A DNA stretch of 64,000 bases, taken from NCBI RefSeq assembly GCF_021390575.1, contig NZ_JAJEJQ010000001.1, positions 124,001 to 188,000 on the forward strand, in the 5' to 3' direction. A program made the position numbers and the translations under genes. The DNA comes from Paraburkholderia adhaesiva. Its GTDB lineage: Bacteria > Pseudomonadota > Gammaproteobacteria > Burkholderiales > Burkholderiaceae. Below are positions 46,970 through 55,705 of the stretch, in pieces; position 1 is the stretch's first letter; every line of letters begins with the position of its first letter. The notes under the pieces are model-generated. The model did no database searches, was not told the DNA's origin, and worked only from the letters and a program-made list of their open reading frames with translations.

Positions 46970-47352
46970 GGGTTCGAGGGAGCGGAAGTCGGTATCTGCC
47001 GGACAGCTCAGGCGGTGGATTGGCTGGGATTTTAATACACGACTACGGGGCGGCAGTCTGGCTCTTTCCTCCTGCCCGGATGATCGTGTCCTATTTTTTG
47101 AGGACCTATTTCACTTCTCTGATACAGGAAGAGTTTCGCGTAACGCAACGCCGAACCGAGGAGCCGCCCTGATCGCCGGCGACGAAACCACCACGTAGCA
47201 CAAACCACGCACCGCGACGCCCAATGGCAACCGTCCCGCTCCCGCCAACCTTCCCCCAATCACCTAAACTTCCCCCAACGACCCGCAGCACCACCGTGCG
47301 CGCAGGCCAGCACCAAAGAAGCCGCCCACCCACGCGGCAAACGGAGGCCGTC
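46970..47352. other. Promoter side of hsdM and right edge of the insert
   Basis: About 380 bases. The first 130 precede hsdM on the minus strand; the rest leads to the 97-residue gene on the plus strand. No copy of the tRNA 3' end was found, so the right insert boundary cannot be placed exactly. Confidence 0.4.
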
Positions 47353-47646
47353 ATGTCCGGTCCGCAAGTGCCGTTTCAGAAGTTCGATTACGAAGGATTC
47401 GAGATCCACGTCGCGCCGGCTCCGGCGGACGATGGCAGCAGCCGTTACACCTACACCGCCTACGTTTGCCACCCTGGCGCGAACCCAGCGCTACCGGGTC
47501 ACACGATAGCGTTCCACCCGAACGGCGACGAGACGTTCCGCAGCGCTGAGGAAGCGACGGAAGAGGCGATCCACGTGGGGCACAGCATCGTCGATGGCAC
47601 GCACCCCGACCTGTCTGTCCTGTCGCTCGTCACGCACGGTTTCTAG
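47353..47646 (+). CDS. Conserved hypothetical protein (97 aa)
   Basis: A 97-residue soluble protein starting MSGPQVPFQKFDYEGFEIHVAPAPADDGSSRYTYTAYVCHPG at ATG 47353, with GGAGG six bases upstream. It has the look of a short beta-alpha protein with an acidic EEATEEAIHVGHSIVDGTHPDLS ending. Similar small proteins are common in Burkholderia but carry no established function that I know. The frame extends 43 codons upstream without homology and that part was left out. A terminator hairpin lies downstream but faces the opposite strand. Confidence 0.6.
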   Translation: MSGPQVPFQKFDYEGFEIHVAPAPADDGSSRYTYTAYVCHPGANPALPGHTIAFHPNGDETFRSAEEATEEAIHVGHSIVDGTHPDLSVLSLVTHGF

Positions 47647-47690
47647 CCGGTGGCAGTTAGCACGAGCATGCGGCAGCAAAGAGGAAAAAG

Positions 47691-47711
47691 GCCCGGACAC
47701 GAGGTCCGGGC
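47691..47711 (-). terminator. Terminator for the leftward DUF4148 gene
   Basis: GCCCGGAC (47691-47698), loop ACGAG, GTCCGGGC (47704-47711). On the minus strand it is followed by CTTTTT. It lies 190 bases beyond the DUF4148 stop. Confidence 0.6.
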
Positions 47712-47899
47712 AAAGCCACCGGAGGCCCGGCGGCGGAGGTATCAGCTTGAGCGCCGTGCCCAGTGGCTCGACGCAATAACAACGGGTCCGCTGACCAGAT
47801 CAGATCGAACTGGAGAGCAGACCCGTTATCACAATCCTCGCACGCGCAATTCGCGCGCGCCGCGCGAGGGGCTTAGTGGCCCGACGCGTTCGAACCACA

Positions 47900-48205
47900 T
47901 CATTGCCCGAAGTAAACCGACTTCACGTTCTCACGCACCCCAACCTGGGTCGATCCATTGGCCGGAGCACCGTAGGCGGTAGCCTGCGCCGCGTCCTTGT
48001 TCGCTGCAACGCGAGCCATGGCGGTCTGGATGTCCTGCGGATAGTACGGGCTCGAGAGTCCCGGGTTATAGCCGACCTTTTCCAGCTCAGCGAGTTCTGC
48101 GCGGATCTGTGCGCGGGTCACTGGCTGCTGGCTTTGCTGAGCGAACGAGAGAGCCGGCGCGGCGAGGACGGTAGCGGCAAGTGCTGCAGCGATCAGGGTC
48201 TTCAT
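47900..48205 (-). CDS. DUF4148 domain-containing secreted protein
   Basis: A 101-residue exported protein. The signal MKTLIAAALAATVLAAPALSFAQQSQ is cut near SFA (about residue 22). The DUF4148 core is VTRAQIRAELAELEKVGYNPGLSSPYYPQDIQTAMARVAA, the standard Burkholderiales form. Function is unknown; the family is frequent, in many copies, in Burkholderia and probably periplasmic. GGAGG is nine bases before the ATG. A 280-base, AT-rich region separates it from the divergent bufferin operon. Confidence 0.9.
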   Translation of the reverse strand: MKTLIAAALAATVLAAPALSFAQQSQQPVTRAQIRAELAELEKVGYNPGLSSPYYPQDIQTAMARVAANKDAAQATAYGAPANGSTQVGVRENVKSVYFGQ

Positions 48206-48486
48206 GGTAACTAACCTCCAAAGATTATATTTCGGCTCGTAACAATCAAGTGATTGGAACGATTAAGTGGAACTGTATTCCAGCGATAATCAAAGAAAAA
48301 TAGCGCCATGCGGCAAACATAATTACGAGTTCCGTGAAAATTGCTCACCTCATCTGCCGTTTGATCCCATGCGGCTATCTGCCGGGTAGCCCAAACTTCA
48401 TTGCCGCCGATAGGGCAAAATGCTGCGATTAAGCCGCACGCGTCATATGCGGCATTAACGACATACGGGATTCAAGGAGCCGCCGC

Positions 48487-48735
48487 ATGAAGAACAATCT
48501 CAGCCGCCAGGCGTTGATCGCGGCCGCGTTGGCGGGCCTTGCGACGGCGGGTGTTGCGCACGCGGACGAACAGGTGAACTGCTACGGCGTCGCAAAAGCC
48601 GGTCAGAACGACTGTGCGAGCAAGACCGGCGTGCACGATTGCGCGGGACAGGCGAAGGTCGACCACGACAACGGCGACTTCAAGACCATGCCTAGGGGCA
48701 CTTGCGAGAAGCTCGGCGGCACGCCGGAAAAATGA
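48487..48735 (+). CDS. bufA1: Bufferin-family precursor (DUF2282, BufA1)
   Basis: An 82-residue precursor with a Sec signal ([29 protein letters not shown], cut after AHA, about residue 26). The mature ~56 residues hold four Cys at 32, 43, 52 and 73: [40 protein letters not shown]. This is the DUF2282 pattern of bufferin precursors. The adjacent DUF692/MNIO enzyme is expected to modify Cys residues (thiooxazole-type change reported for bufferins) into a copper-binding, periplasmic peptide. CAAGGAGCCGCCGC precedes the ATG. The usual EKCYG start of the core is VNCYG here. Confidence 0.92.
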   Translation: MKNNLSRQALIAAALAGLATAGVAHADEQVNCYGVAKAGQNDCASKTGVHDCAGQAKVDHDNGDFKTMPRGTCEKLGGTPEK

Positions 48736-48745
48736 GCGGCGACCG

Positions 48746-49618
48746 TTGCCGCGTAGCGTGCGCGCGACGAGCGCCGCGCGTGCACCAGCGGGCGTCGGCG
48801 TCGGCCTGCGTCACGCGCACTACGATGCGTTCATGGCGGCGCCACCTGCCGTCGACTGGGTCGAGGTCCACAGCGAAAACTATTTCGGCGATGGTGGCTA
48901 CGATCTGCACGTCCTTGAAACGGTGCGCCGCGACATCCCGGTGAGCCTGCACGGTGTCGGGCTGGGTCTGGGGTCAGCTACGCCGCTTGATGCGGGCCAT
49001 CTCGCTGCGTTGCGGCGCCTCGTCGAGCGCATCGATCCCGCTGTTGTCTCCGAGCATCTCTGCTGGGGCGCGACGCCGCAAGGTGCGCTGCATGACCTAC
49101 TTCCGATGCCGCTCAACGCGGTCTCACTCGATCATCTGTGCGCCCGGGTCGAGCAGGTTCAGGACGTTTTGCAACGACCGATCCTTATCGAAAACGTTTC
49201 GGTCTACGTGAGGTTTCGCGGCGATACGCTCGGCGAAACCGCCTTTCTCGCCGAACTCGCGCGCCGCACGGGCTGCGGTGTGCTACTCGACGTGAACAAT
49301 CTCTACGTCAACCAGTGCAATCACGGCGAGGACGCTTTCGCGGCAATGGCTGCATTGCCGCGGGACCTGGTGGGCGAAATCCATCTCGCGGGCCATCGCG
49401 TGACGCAGGCTGCCGTGATCGACGATCACGGTTCGCGCGTCGCGGCCGCCGTGTGGTCGTTGTACGAGTCCGCGCTGCAACGCTTCGGCGCGACGCCGAC
49501 GCTCATCGAGTGGGACACCGATGTGCCGCCGCTCGATGTGCTGCTCGACGAGGCGCAGCTTGCGCGCACGCGCATGGTGTCGATGTGCGGCGCCGCGAGC
49601 GCTCGGGCGCAGTCATGA
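48746..49618 (+). CDS. bufB: DUF692 (MNIO) enzyme, BufB-type
   Basis: A 290-residue multinuclear non-haem iron oxidative enzyme (TIM barrel). Start: TTG 48746, 10 bases after the bufA1 stop ([20 protein letters not shown]). An ATG in another frame just upstream is not used, as it has no homology. Metal and substrate residues are in [13 protein letters not shown] (H42, E44, N45), [66 protein letters not shown] and IEWDTDVP, all matching the family. It needs the partner DUF2063 protein, and modifies the bufferin precursor's Cys residues. ATGA overlap couples it to bufC. Confidence 0.92.
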   Translation: MPRSVRATSAARAPAGVGVGLRHAHYDAFMAAPPAVDWVEVHSENYFGDGGYDLHVLETVRRDIPVSLHGVGLGLGSATPLDAGHLAALRRLVERIDPAVVSEHLCWGATPQGALHDLLPMPLNAVSLDHLCARVEQVQDVLQRPILIENVSVYVRFRGDTLGETAFLAELARRTGCGVLLDVNNLYVNQCNHGEDAFAAMAALPRDLVGEIHLAGHRVTQAAVIDDHGSRVAAAVWSLYESALQRFGATPTLIEWDTDVPPLDVLLDEAQLARTRMVSMCGAASARAQS

Positions 49619-50421
49619 CTCGCCACGACAACGACACGCTCGCGTCGCTGCAGGAGGCGTTTGCCGCCGCGCTAGCCGATCCCGACGCCGACGCCTCGCT
49701 CGCCGGGCGTCTGCAGGCCGTGCGTGCGAGCGACAGTTCGCAAGCGGATGCGTTGCTGCGTGAGCGTATCGGCCTGTACCGCGGCAATGTGCGTGCAGCG
49801 CGGCGTCAGGCGCTGGTGCATGCGTACCCGGTACTGGCGGAGCTGACCGGCGAAACCTACTTCGATGCACTCGCGCTCGCGTACGCACGCGCATATCCGA
49901 CGCGCGATGCAGATCTCAACCGCTTCGGCGCGTCGCTGCCGTCGTTTATCGAAGGTTACGAACGCGATCCGCGCTATGCGTACTTCGGCGATGTAGCGAG
50001 GCTCGAATGGGCGCTGCACGTTGCGGCGTACGCGGCGAATGTCGTGCCGCTCACGCCACAGGCGTGGACGGACCTCGGCGCCGAACGTCTTGCGACGGCG
50101 CGCCTCGCGGTGCATCCGGCGTGTGCGGCGCTAGCGTCGTGCTACGCCGTGGAGGCGATCTGGCGCGCGCATCGTCCGGGCGCCGAGTGGCCTGGGTGCA
50201 TCGATACACCGTCCTGGACACTGGTCTTGCGTCCGCAGTGGCGTCCAGCGCTGGTCACGCATACCGAAGCAGCCCACGTCGCGTTTGTCGCGCTGCAGCG
50301 TGGCGACACGCTCGGCGAAGCGCTCGATGAAGCGTTCACCGTCGATGCCGGTTTCGATTTTGCACGCCTGTGGCGAGTGTGGATTAATTCGGGCGCGATT
50401 ACAGGGCTGCGCGATGGTTGA
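49615..50421 (+). CDS. bufC: DUF2063 protein, BufC-type partner
   Basis: A 268-residue protein starting [23 protein letters not shown] at ATG 49615, overlapping bufB by four bases. The DUF2063 N-terminal domain shows [62 protein letters not shown]. It has no signal peptide and no metal-binding Cys. In bufferin operons this partner binds the precursor's leader and delivers it to the MNIO enzyme. The operon ends here; the fourth gene often seen (DoxX-type BufD) is absent, as the next gene is the NCS2 permease. Confidence 0.9.
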   Translation: MTRHDNDTLASLQEAFAAALADPDADASLAGRLQAVRASDSSQADALLRERIGLYRGNVRAARRQALVHAYPVLAELTGETYFDALALAYARAYPTRDADLNRFGASLPSFIEGYERDPRYAYFGDVARLEWALHVAAYAANVVPLTPQAWTDLGAERLATARLAVHPACAALASCYAVEAIWRAHRPGAEWPGCIDTPSWTLVLRPQWRPALVTHTEAAHVAFVALQRGDTLGEALDEAFTVDAGFDFARLWRVWINSGAITGLRDG

Positions 50422-50523
50422 ACCGTCGGCGGTGAAGGCGTCGATCGAGTTTTTCGGCGATCGCAATGCGCATCCGATCGAGTCCAATCGGTGCTGATGA
50501 TGGCGCAGCTACAACGCAGGCAC

Positions 50524-50557
50524 AAAAAAAACCGCTCAGGCCGTGAAGCATGAGCGG
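50524..50557 (-). terminator. Leftward-facing terminator in the bufC-uraA gap
   Basis: On the minus strand CCGCTCA (50557-50551) pairs with TGAGCGG (50538-50532), 12-base loop, followed by eight Ts. No leftward gene lies upstream, so it may end an unannotated minus-strand RNA. Confidence 0.75.
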
Positions 50558-50572
50558 GAAGTCGGAGAGTTT

Positions 50573-50700
50573 ACAGCTAACAACCTCTGCATGAGCTGTT
50601 AAAGGGTCACGCAGAAAGGCCAGTGTATCTGAGGCCCTATAGGTGACCCATAGGACGAGTCTGAAAGCAACACGTAAACCCTCGGGCAGACTTGGGTTTA
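50573..50700. ncRNA. Possible structured RNA or riboswitch-like leader
   Basis: Paired elements: ACAGCT (50573-50578) with AGCTGT (50594-50599); GGGTCAC (50604-50610) with GTGACCC (50643-50649), enclosing GGCC/GGCC arms around AGTGTATCTGA; and TAAACCC (50675-50681) with GGGTTTA (50694-50700). Either strand could be transcribed: plus as a leader of the permease gene, minus as an RNA ending at the terminator at 50524-50557. No known RNA family was recognised with certainty. Confidence 0.45.
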
Positions 50701-50837
50701 GCGCGGCTTGCCACGCGAGTTCCGGCTCCGTACACTCGCGCCTGGATTTCCCTTAAGCGCGTCGTCGGAGTTCGCGCTTGCGTTACCGATCACCCTCAAA
50801 CAATCACACGCAGCTCACGCAGATAAGAGGAGCCCTA

Positions 50838-52142
50838 ATGTCAGATTCCTATTTCCCCCGCTGGCGCGAGCAATCGAGCGCCGCGAAGAGCATCGTCGCC
50901 ACCGACGAGCGCCTGCCCTGGCCGCAAATGTTCGCGATGGGCGTGCAGCACGTTGTCGCGATGTTCGGCTCGACTGTGCTCGCACCGCTGCTCATGGGCT
51001 TCGATCCGAACCTGTGCATCTTGATGTCCGGTATCGGCACGCTGCTGTTCTTCGTGCTGGTGGGCGGGCGGGTGCCGAGCTATCTCGGGTCGAGTTTCGC
51101 GTTCATCGGTCTCGTGATCGCCGTCACGGGCTACGCAGGGTCCGGGCCGAATCCGAACATTCCGATCGCGCTCGGCGGCATCATCGCGTGCGGCGTGGTC
51201 TACGCGATCATCGGGTTGATCGTGTCGGCGGTCGGCACGAAGTGGATCGAGACGCTTATGCCGCCCGTCGTCACGGGCGCGATCGTCTGCGTGATCGGCC
51301 TGAATCTCGCGCCCATCGCCGTGAAGGGCGTGAGCGGTTCGTCCTTCGATTCGTGGATGGCGCTCATCACGGTGCTCTGCGTCGGCGGTGTCGCGGTGTT
51401 CACGCGCGGCATGCTGCAGCGGCTCCTGATTCTCGTCGGCTTGTTGATCGCCTATGTGATCTACGCAGTCGTCACCAATGGCATGGGTCTCGGCAAGCCG
51501 ATCGACTTCTCGGTTGTCGGCAACGCGGCCTGGTTCGGCATGCCGCAGTTCGTCTCGCCCGTGTTCGATCCGCACGCGATGACGCTGCTCGCGCCGATCG
51601 CCGTGATCCTCGTCGCTGAAAATCTTGGCCACATCAAGGCCGTTTCCGCGATGACCGGCACGAACCTCGATCGCTACATCGGCCGCGCGTTTATCGGGGA
51701 CGGTCTTGCCACGATCGTTTCGGGCTTCGCTGGCGGCACGGGCGTCACGACCTACGCCGAGAACATCGGCGTGATGGCCGTCACGAAGATCTACTCGACG
51801 CTCGTTTTCGTGATTGCCGCACTGATCGCGATCGTGCTCGGCTTCTCGCCGAAGTTCGGCGCCGTGATCCAGACGATTCCGGGGCCTGTGCTGGGCGGTG
51901 TGTCGATCGTCGTGTTCGGTCTCATCGCCGTCACCGGCGCGCGCATCTGGGTCGTGAACAAGGTCGACTTCTCCGATAACCGTAACCTCATCGTCGCGGC
52001 CGTCACGCTCGTGCTCGGTGCAGGTGACTTCTCGCTGAAGCTCGGCGCGTTCGCGCTCGGCGGCATCGGTACCGCTACCTTCGGCGCGATCATTCTCTAC
52101 GCGCTGCTGCGCCGCAAGCCCGCGCAACAGGCAGCGGTCTGA
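50838..52142 (+). CDS. uraA: Uracil/xanthine permease (NCS2 family)
   Basis: A 434-residue, 14-helix proton symporter of the NCS2/NAT family. Start ATG 50838 (MSDSYFPRWREQSSAAKSI) with AAGAGGAG; the longer frame lacks homology. Signature parts: RLPWPQMFAMGVQHVVAMFGSTVLAPLLMGFDP, PPVVTGAIVCVIGLNLAPIA, and the substrate-site helix ILVAENLGHIKAVSAMTGTNLDRYIGRAFIGDGLATIVSGFAGGTGVTTYAENIGVMA. NAENLG-like plus TTYAEN matches UraA rather than the xanthine-specific NAT motif, though xanthine is not excluded. A terminator follows 27 bases after the stop. The 415-base leader may be regulatory. Confidence 0.93.
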   Translation: MSDSYFPRWREQSSAAKSIVATDERLPWPQMFAMGVQHVVAMFGSTVLAPLLMGFDPNLCILMSGIGTLLFFVLVGGRVPSYLGSSFAFIGLVIAVTGYAGSGPNPNIPIALGGIIACGVVYAIIGLIVSAVGTKWIETLMPPVVTGAIVCVIGLNLAPIAVKGVSGSSFDSWMALITVLCVGGVAVFTRGMLQRLLILVGLLIAYVIYAVVTNGMGLGKPIDFSVVGNAAWFGMPQFVSPVFDPHAMTLLAPIAVILVAENLGHIKAVSAMTGTNLDRYIGRAFIGDGLATIVSGFAGGTGVTTYAENIGVMAVTKIYSTLVFVIAALIAIVLGFSPKFGAVIQTIPGPVLGGVSIVVFGLIAVTGARIWVVNKVDFSDNRNLIVAAVTLVLGAGDFSLKLGAFALGGIGTATFGAIILYALLRRKPAQQAAV

Positions 52143-52168
52143 CGCCGCGCTCAGCCAGTGCGGTAATC

Positions 52169-52192
52169 AAAGGCGGCATACGTGCCGCCTTT
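52169..52192 (+). terminator. Intrinsic terminator after uraA
   Basis: AAAGGCGGCA (52169-52178), loop TACG, TGCCGCCTTT (52183-52192), then TTTT. Confidence 0.93.
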
Positions 52193-52256
52193 TTTTATGT
52201 GCGTTTGGTCGAAGCGAGGCGCAAACCGGCACCTTGCGCAGCCCCTCGATGCGCGC

Positions 52257-53918
52257 TCACGCGCGGCCACGCGCGCGCGATTTCAACGCCGTTTCGGTCA
52301 AATCCACTTCGCGCATCAACTTCGCCATCGTCTCGTCGTTGATCTTTTGTTGATTGCGCAGCGCGAGCAGCGTCGCGCGTTCGGCGCGCATCGCGGCGAG
52401 TCGCATCTGCAGTTCGAGCGTCTCCGCGCGGCCCGCGTGCGGGCTGCGGTCCTTGTCGAGCGTCGCGAGCCGTCGGCGATACAGGTCCATTACGCGTGCC
52501 GTCGTGTCGGCGGCATAGGCAGCTTCGGATTCGTCCATGCCACGTGTGGTTTCGTCGTACAGCGCGTCGACCGCGCGGATCGCGGACTGCGCGGCCTGGA
52601 TGCGCGCCGCGCGTTCCTCGGCGGCGTGTGGCGGTACGCGGCCGCGTCTTGCGCCCCGCAGCAGGAGCGGCAGTCCGACAATCGCCACGAGTAGCGAGGC
52701 CAGGATCACCCCAGTCGCGATGAAGATGGCGGTGGCGCGTCCCGGCAGGGGGCTGCCGTCTGCGAGCACCACGGGCAGCGAGAGCACGCCCGCGAGCGTC
52801 ACGGCGCCGCGCACGCCCGCCACCGTAGTGATCGCGACGGTACGCAGCCCCGGCACCGCGTTGACGAGGCCGTGACGCGCGGCGCCCCGGCTCGCGAACC
52901 AGCGCAATACCCAGACCCACGCGAAACGCATCGCGTAGAGCGCCGCCAGGACGGCAGCGATATAGCCGATGAGCCTAAGCATCTCGACGTTGCTCGTCTG
53001 ATGCGCGTCGAGCAGCGCCTTGCCGAGAATGCCGGGAAACTGTAGTCCGAGCAGCGTGAACACCATGCCGTTGAAGACGAACTCGATCATGGTCCAGGTG
53101 CTCGTCGCGCGTATGCGCTCGGACACGGGCCCCATGTGCGCGGCGCTCGTGTAGTTCATCATCATGCCCGCTGCGACAGCGGCGAGCACGCCGGAGCATT
53201 CCAGATGTTCGGCGAGGAGATACGCGGCGAACGGGATCAGCAGGGTCAGCACGACGCCGGGCGCGGGGTCGCCTTCATCGGTGGTGTTGAGAAATTTCGC
53301 CGACACGAAGCTGAAAAGCCAGCCGATCGCTGCACCGATCGCGAGGCCGCCCGCCGCGATCAGGACGAAGCTGAGTGCCGCTGCGCGCAGGGAAAAATAT
53401 CCCGTGAGCGCCGCGGCAATGGCGAACTTCAGCGCGACGAGGCCGGAGGCGTCGTTCATGAGCGCTTCGCCTTCGAGGATGTGCATCAACTGGGCGGGTA
53501 TCCGGTCTTTGCCGGCGATGGCCGAGAGCGCGACGGCGTCGGTGGGCGAGAGTACGGCGGCGAGCGCAAAGGCGACGGGCAGCGAAATCTGCGGCACGAG
53601 CCAGTGCGCAAAGTACCCCACCGCGACGACGGTGATGAGCACGAGGCCGAGTGCGAGCATGAGGATCGCGCGGCGCTGCAGGAAAAATTCGCGCTTTGGG
53701 ATGCGCCAGCCGTCGGCGAACAGCAGCGGCGGAATGAACAGCGCCATGAAGATATCCGGATCGAACGTGACGTGCGGATTGACACGCGGAAACGTGAGCA
53801 GCGCGCCAATGCCGATCTGCACGAGCGGCAGCGGCAACTTCACGCGCACGAGCCGTACGATGACGCCCGAAAGCGCCACGGCGAGGAGCAGAATGAGGAC
53901 TGTGAGCAGGATTTCCAT
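52257..53918 (-). CDS. Na+/H+ antiporter, CPA1 family
   Basis: A 553-residue antiporter. The ~12-helix domain has FDPDIFMALFIPPLLFADGWRI, AVLSPTDAVALSAIAGKDRIP (the ion-pathway helix) and GEALMNDASGLVALKFAIA, with the central Asp of the ND motif. The last ~150 residues are cytosolic and largely coiled (DETTRGMDESEAAYAADTTARVMDLYRRRLATLDKDR), an extension seen in the YjcE/NhaP-like branch. It handles Na+ or K+ and pH balance. No clear Shine-Dalgarno is seen at the ATG (53918). Monocistronic. Confidence 0.93.
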   Translation of the reverse strand: MEILLTVLILLLAVALSGVIVRLVRVKLPLPLVQIGIGALLTFPRVNPHVTFDPDIFMALFIPPLLFADGWRIPKREFFLQRRAILMLALGLVLITVVAVGYFAHWLVPQISLPVAFALAAVLSPTDAVALSAIAGKDRIPAQLMHILEGEALMNDASGLVALKFAIAAALTGYFSLRAAALSFVLIAAGGLAIGAAIGWLFSFVSAKFLNTTDEGDPAPGVVLTLLIPFAAYLLAEHLECSGVLAAVAAGMMMNYTSAAHMGPVSERIRATSTWTMIEFVFNGMVFTLLGLQFPGILGKALLDAHQTSNVEMLRLIGYIAAVLAALYAMRFAWVWVLRWFASRGAARHGLVNAVPGLRTVAITTVAGVRGAVTLAGVLSLPVVLADGSPLPGRATAIFIATGVILASLLVAIVGLPLLLRGARRGRVPPHAAEERAARIQAAQSAIRAVDALYDETTRGMDESEAAYAADTTARVMDLYRRRLATLDKDRSPHAGRAETLELQMRLAAMRAERATLLALRNQQKINDETMAKLMREVDLTETALKSRARGRA

Positions 53919-54352
53919 CGATCAGGCGAAGGCGGGGATGCTGATGCGTCCCTTCAAGGCGGCACGATTGCGGAGTGTTGCGTTTGGCTTTAGAGCCAGA
54001 ACGGTCGTCGGACAGTGTAGCCCGAGGGCGACTGCGGGCGCCGCGAAGCGAGCAGGGCGCAGCGGCCTGCGGAGCCGCTGGTGTCGGGGTGCCGGAGCAG
54101 TCCGGCACGCTGCAGCAGGATTGCTGCGGCGCGACGCACGCGCATCGGCTACGCACGCTTATGGTGCGTGGTGTGCCTGTTTGCGGCGCAGCGCAGCACG
54201 TGGCGCCCGCATTTCGTTGCTCGCCGCCATGAGTGGAAAGCGCGCACGGACTTTGCTTACACGCAGCCTGTGACGCAATGAATCTGGCTGGCTACCTTCC
54301 CGCGTGTGAGCGTCACGCGGATGCCAGCGATGACCTCGCACGAGAGGCACGC
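53919..54352. other. Geneless divergent region
   Basis: About 430 bases between the antiporter and the EAL gene. No gene, repeat or RNA that I would defend. Several short frames lack protein character. Confidence 0.35.
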
Positions 54353-55630
54353 ATGACCACAGAACAGCAGGACAGAACGGCCGTTGTACCGCACGGCTTC
54401 AACATCAGCGTCACCTCGGGGTTTGAGCGCTATAGCACTCAACACGGCGATCTCACGCTGACGAGCGTGTTCCAGCCCGTCTTCAGCCTTTCGCACATGC
54501 GGGCGATCGGCTACGAGGGGTTGCTGCGCGCGCACGATGCGCTCGACCGGCCTGTGCCTCCGCTCGACGTGTTCGGCGAGGCGGCGCGTATCGGTGAGGC
54601 GCTGCAGGTGGATCGTCTCGCACAGGCGCTGCATCTGGAGAACTTCAAGCTGCTCGGCGCCGAGCGCGAATGGCTCTTCCTCAACGTGCATCCGGGTACG
54701 CTGATCGAGCCGTATCACGCGGCCGCGCTGCTTGCGAATCTCGTGCGACTCGACTTGCCGCCGCGGCGCATCGTGCTCGAAGTGCTCGAAGATCCCGCCA
54801 CGGATCTCGACGCATTGGCGCAAGCCGTCGCGTCGTTTCGCGAGCGCGGCTTTCTTGTCGCGCTCGACGATTTCGGCGCGGGCCACGTCGATATCGGTCG
54901 CGTGTGGCAACTCAATCCCGACATCGTGAAGCTCGACCGCATCTTGCTTCTGCACGCGGCGCATCGCGCGGACATGGCGGCGACGCTGCCTGCGCTCGTC
55001 GCGCTGCTGCACGAGGCGGGCAAGCTCGTGCTCTTCGAGGGCGTCGAAACCGAGCAGGAAGCGCAGCTCGCGCTCGCCTGCAATGCCGATTTCGTGCAGG
55101 GTTTTTTCTTCGCGCGTCCGGCGCCCGGGCTCACCGATGCGGCGCTGGCGCGATCCGTGATCGCAGAGGCGACCGAGCGCTTCCGCTCGCAGGCCGAAGA
55201 GCGCGAGCGCGGCACCGCCAATCGCCTCGCGCCTCACGTGCGGGCGATCGAGCGCGCGGCGGAGCGGCTCGCCGCAGGTGAGCCGCTGGAGGAGGTGTGC
55301 TGGAATTTCCTCGGACTCACTCACGCGGCGCGTTGTTTTCTGCTCGACGCGAATGGACGGCAGGCGGGGCGCAATATCGTGTTGCGCGTCGATCGCGCAC
55401 AGCACGATGCACGGTTTCTGCCGCTCGACGATGCGCAGGGCGCTAACTGGCTAAGACGTCCTTACTTTCGTTCAGCGGTTGCGGTGCCGGGTCATGTGCA
55501 TGTGACGGCGCCGTATCTGTCGATCAACGAGGCGCTGCCGTGCGTGACGCTTTCGATTGCGGTTCATGTCGGAGAACGGTTGTGCGTGCTGTGCGGTGAC
55601 GTCGACTGGATTTTCGACGAGGTTGTTTGA
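54353..55630 (+). CDS. EAL-domain cyclic-di-GMP phosphodiesterase
   Basis: A 425-residue protein without membrane segments, starting MTTEQQDRTAVVPHGFNI (GAGAGGCACGC upstream). EAL domain from about 30 to 260: GYEGLLR (the EAL Glu, E55, motif EGL), FLNVHP (N111), VLEVLED (E143), LDDFGAGH (D172-D173), IVKLDR (K193), FEGVETEQEA (E229), QGFFFARP (Q249). All catalytic and metal residues seem present, so activity against c-di-GMP is expected though the EGL variant is atypical. The last ~150 residues form a second domain (PYLSINEALPCVTLSIAVHVGERLCVLCGDV) of probable sensory type. An orphan with its own terminator. Confidence 0.9.
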   Translation: MTTEQQDRTAVVPHGFNISVTSGFERYSTQHGDLTLTSVFQPVFSLSHMRAIGYEGLLRAHDALDRPVPPLDVFGEAARIGEALQVDRLAQALHLENFKLLGAEREWLFLNVHPGTLIEPYHAAALLANLVRLDLPPRRIVLEVLEDPATDLDALAQAVASFRERGFLVALDDFGAGHVDIGRVWQLNPDIVKLDRILLLHAAHRADMAATLPALVALLHEAGKLVLFEGVETEQEAQLALACNADFVQGFFFARPAPGLTDAALARSVIAEATERFRSQAEERERGTANRLAPHVRAIERAAERLAAGEPLEEVCWNFLGLTHAARCFLLDANGRQAGRNIVLRVDRAQHDARFLPLDDAQGANWLRRPYFRSAVAVPGHVHVTAPYLSINEALPCVTLSIAVHVGERLCVLCGDVDWIFDEVV

Positions 55631-55652
55631 ACACCGCTCGCGTCACAAAGTT

Positions 55653-55682
55653 AAAAGGGCGGCTTTTCGAAGCCGCCCTTTT
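55653..55682. terminator. Bidirectional terminator between the EAL and IOR genes
   Basis: AAAAGGGCGGCTT (55653-55665), loop TTCG, AAGCCGCCCTTTT (55670-55682). It ends both the rightward EAL gene and the leftward indolepyruvate oxidoreductase gene. Confidence 0.93.
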
Positions 55683-55705
55683 CGCATTCACACGCGTTGT
55701 ACGCG

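Larger units (their letters stand above)
50422..50837. other. Structured geneless region before uraA
   Basis: About 415 bases between bufC and the permease. It holds a terminator facing left and several paired elements (next two entries). No protein gene was recognised. Confidence 0.5.

Noticed and set aside
38032..47352. Search for a repeat of the tRNA-Ala 3' end as an attachment site
   Set aside because: No convincing second copy of the T-arm/acceptor sequence was seen by eye, so no att site is claimed.
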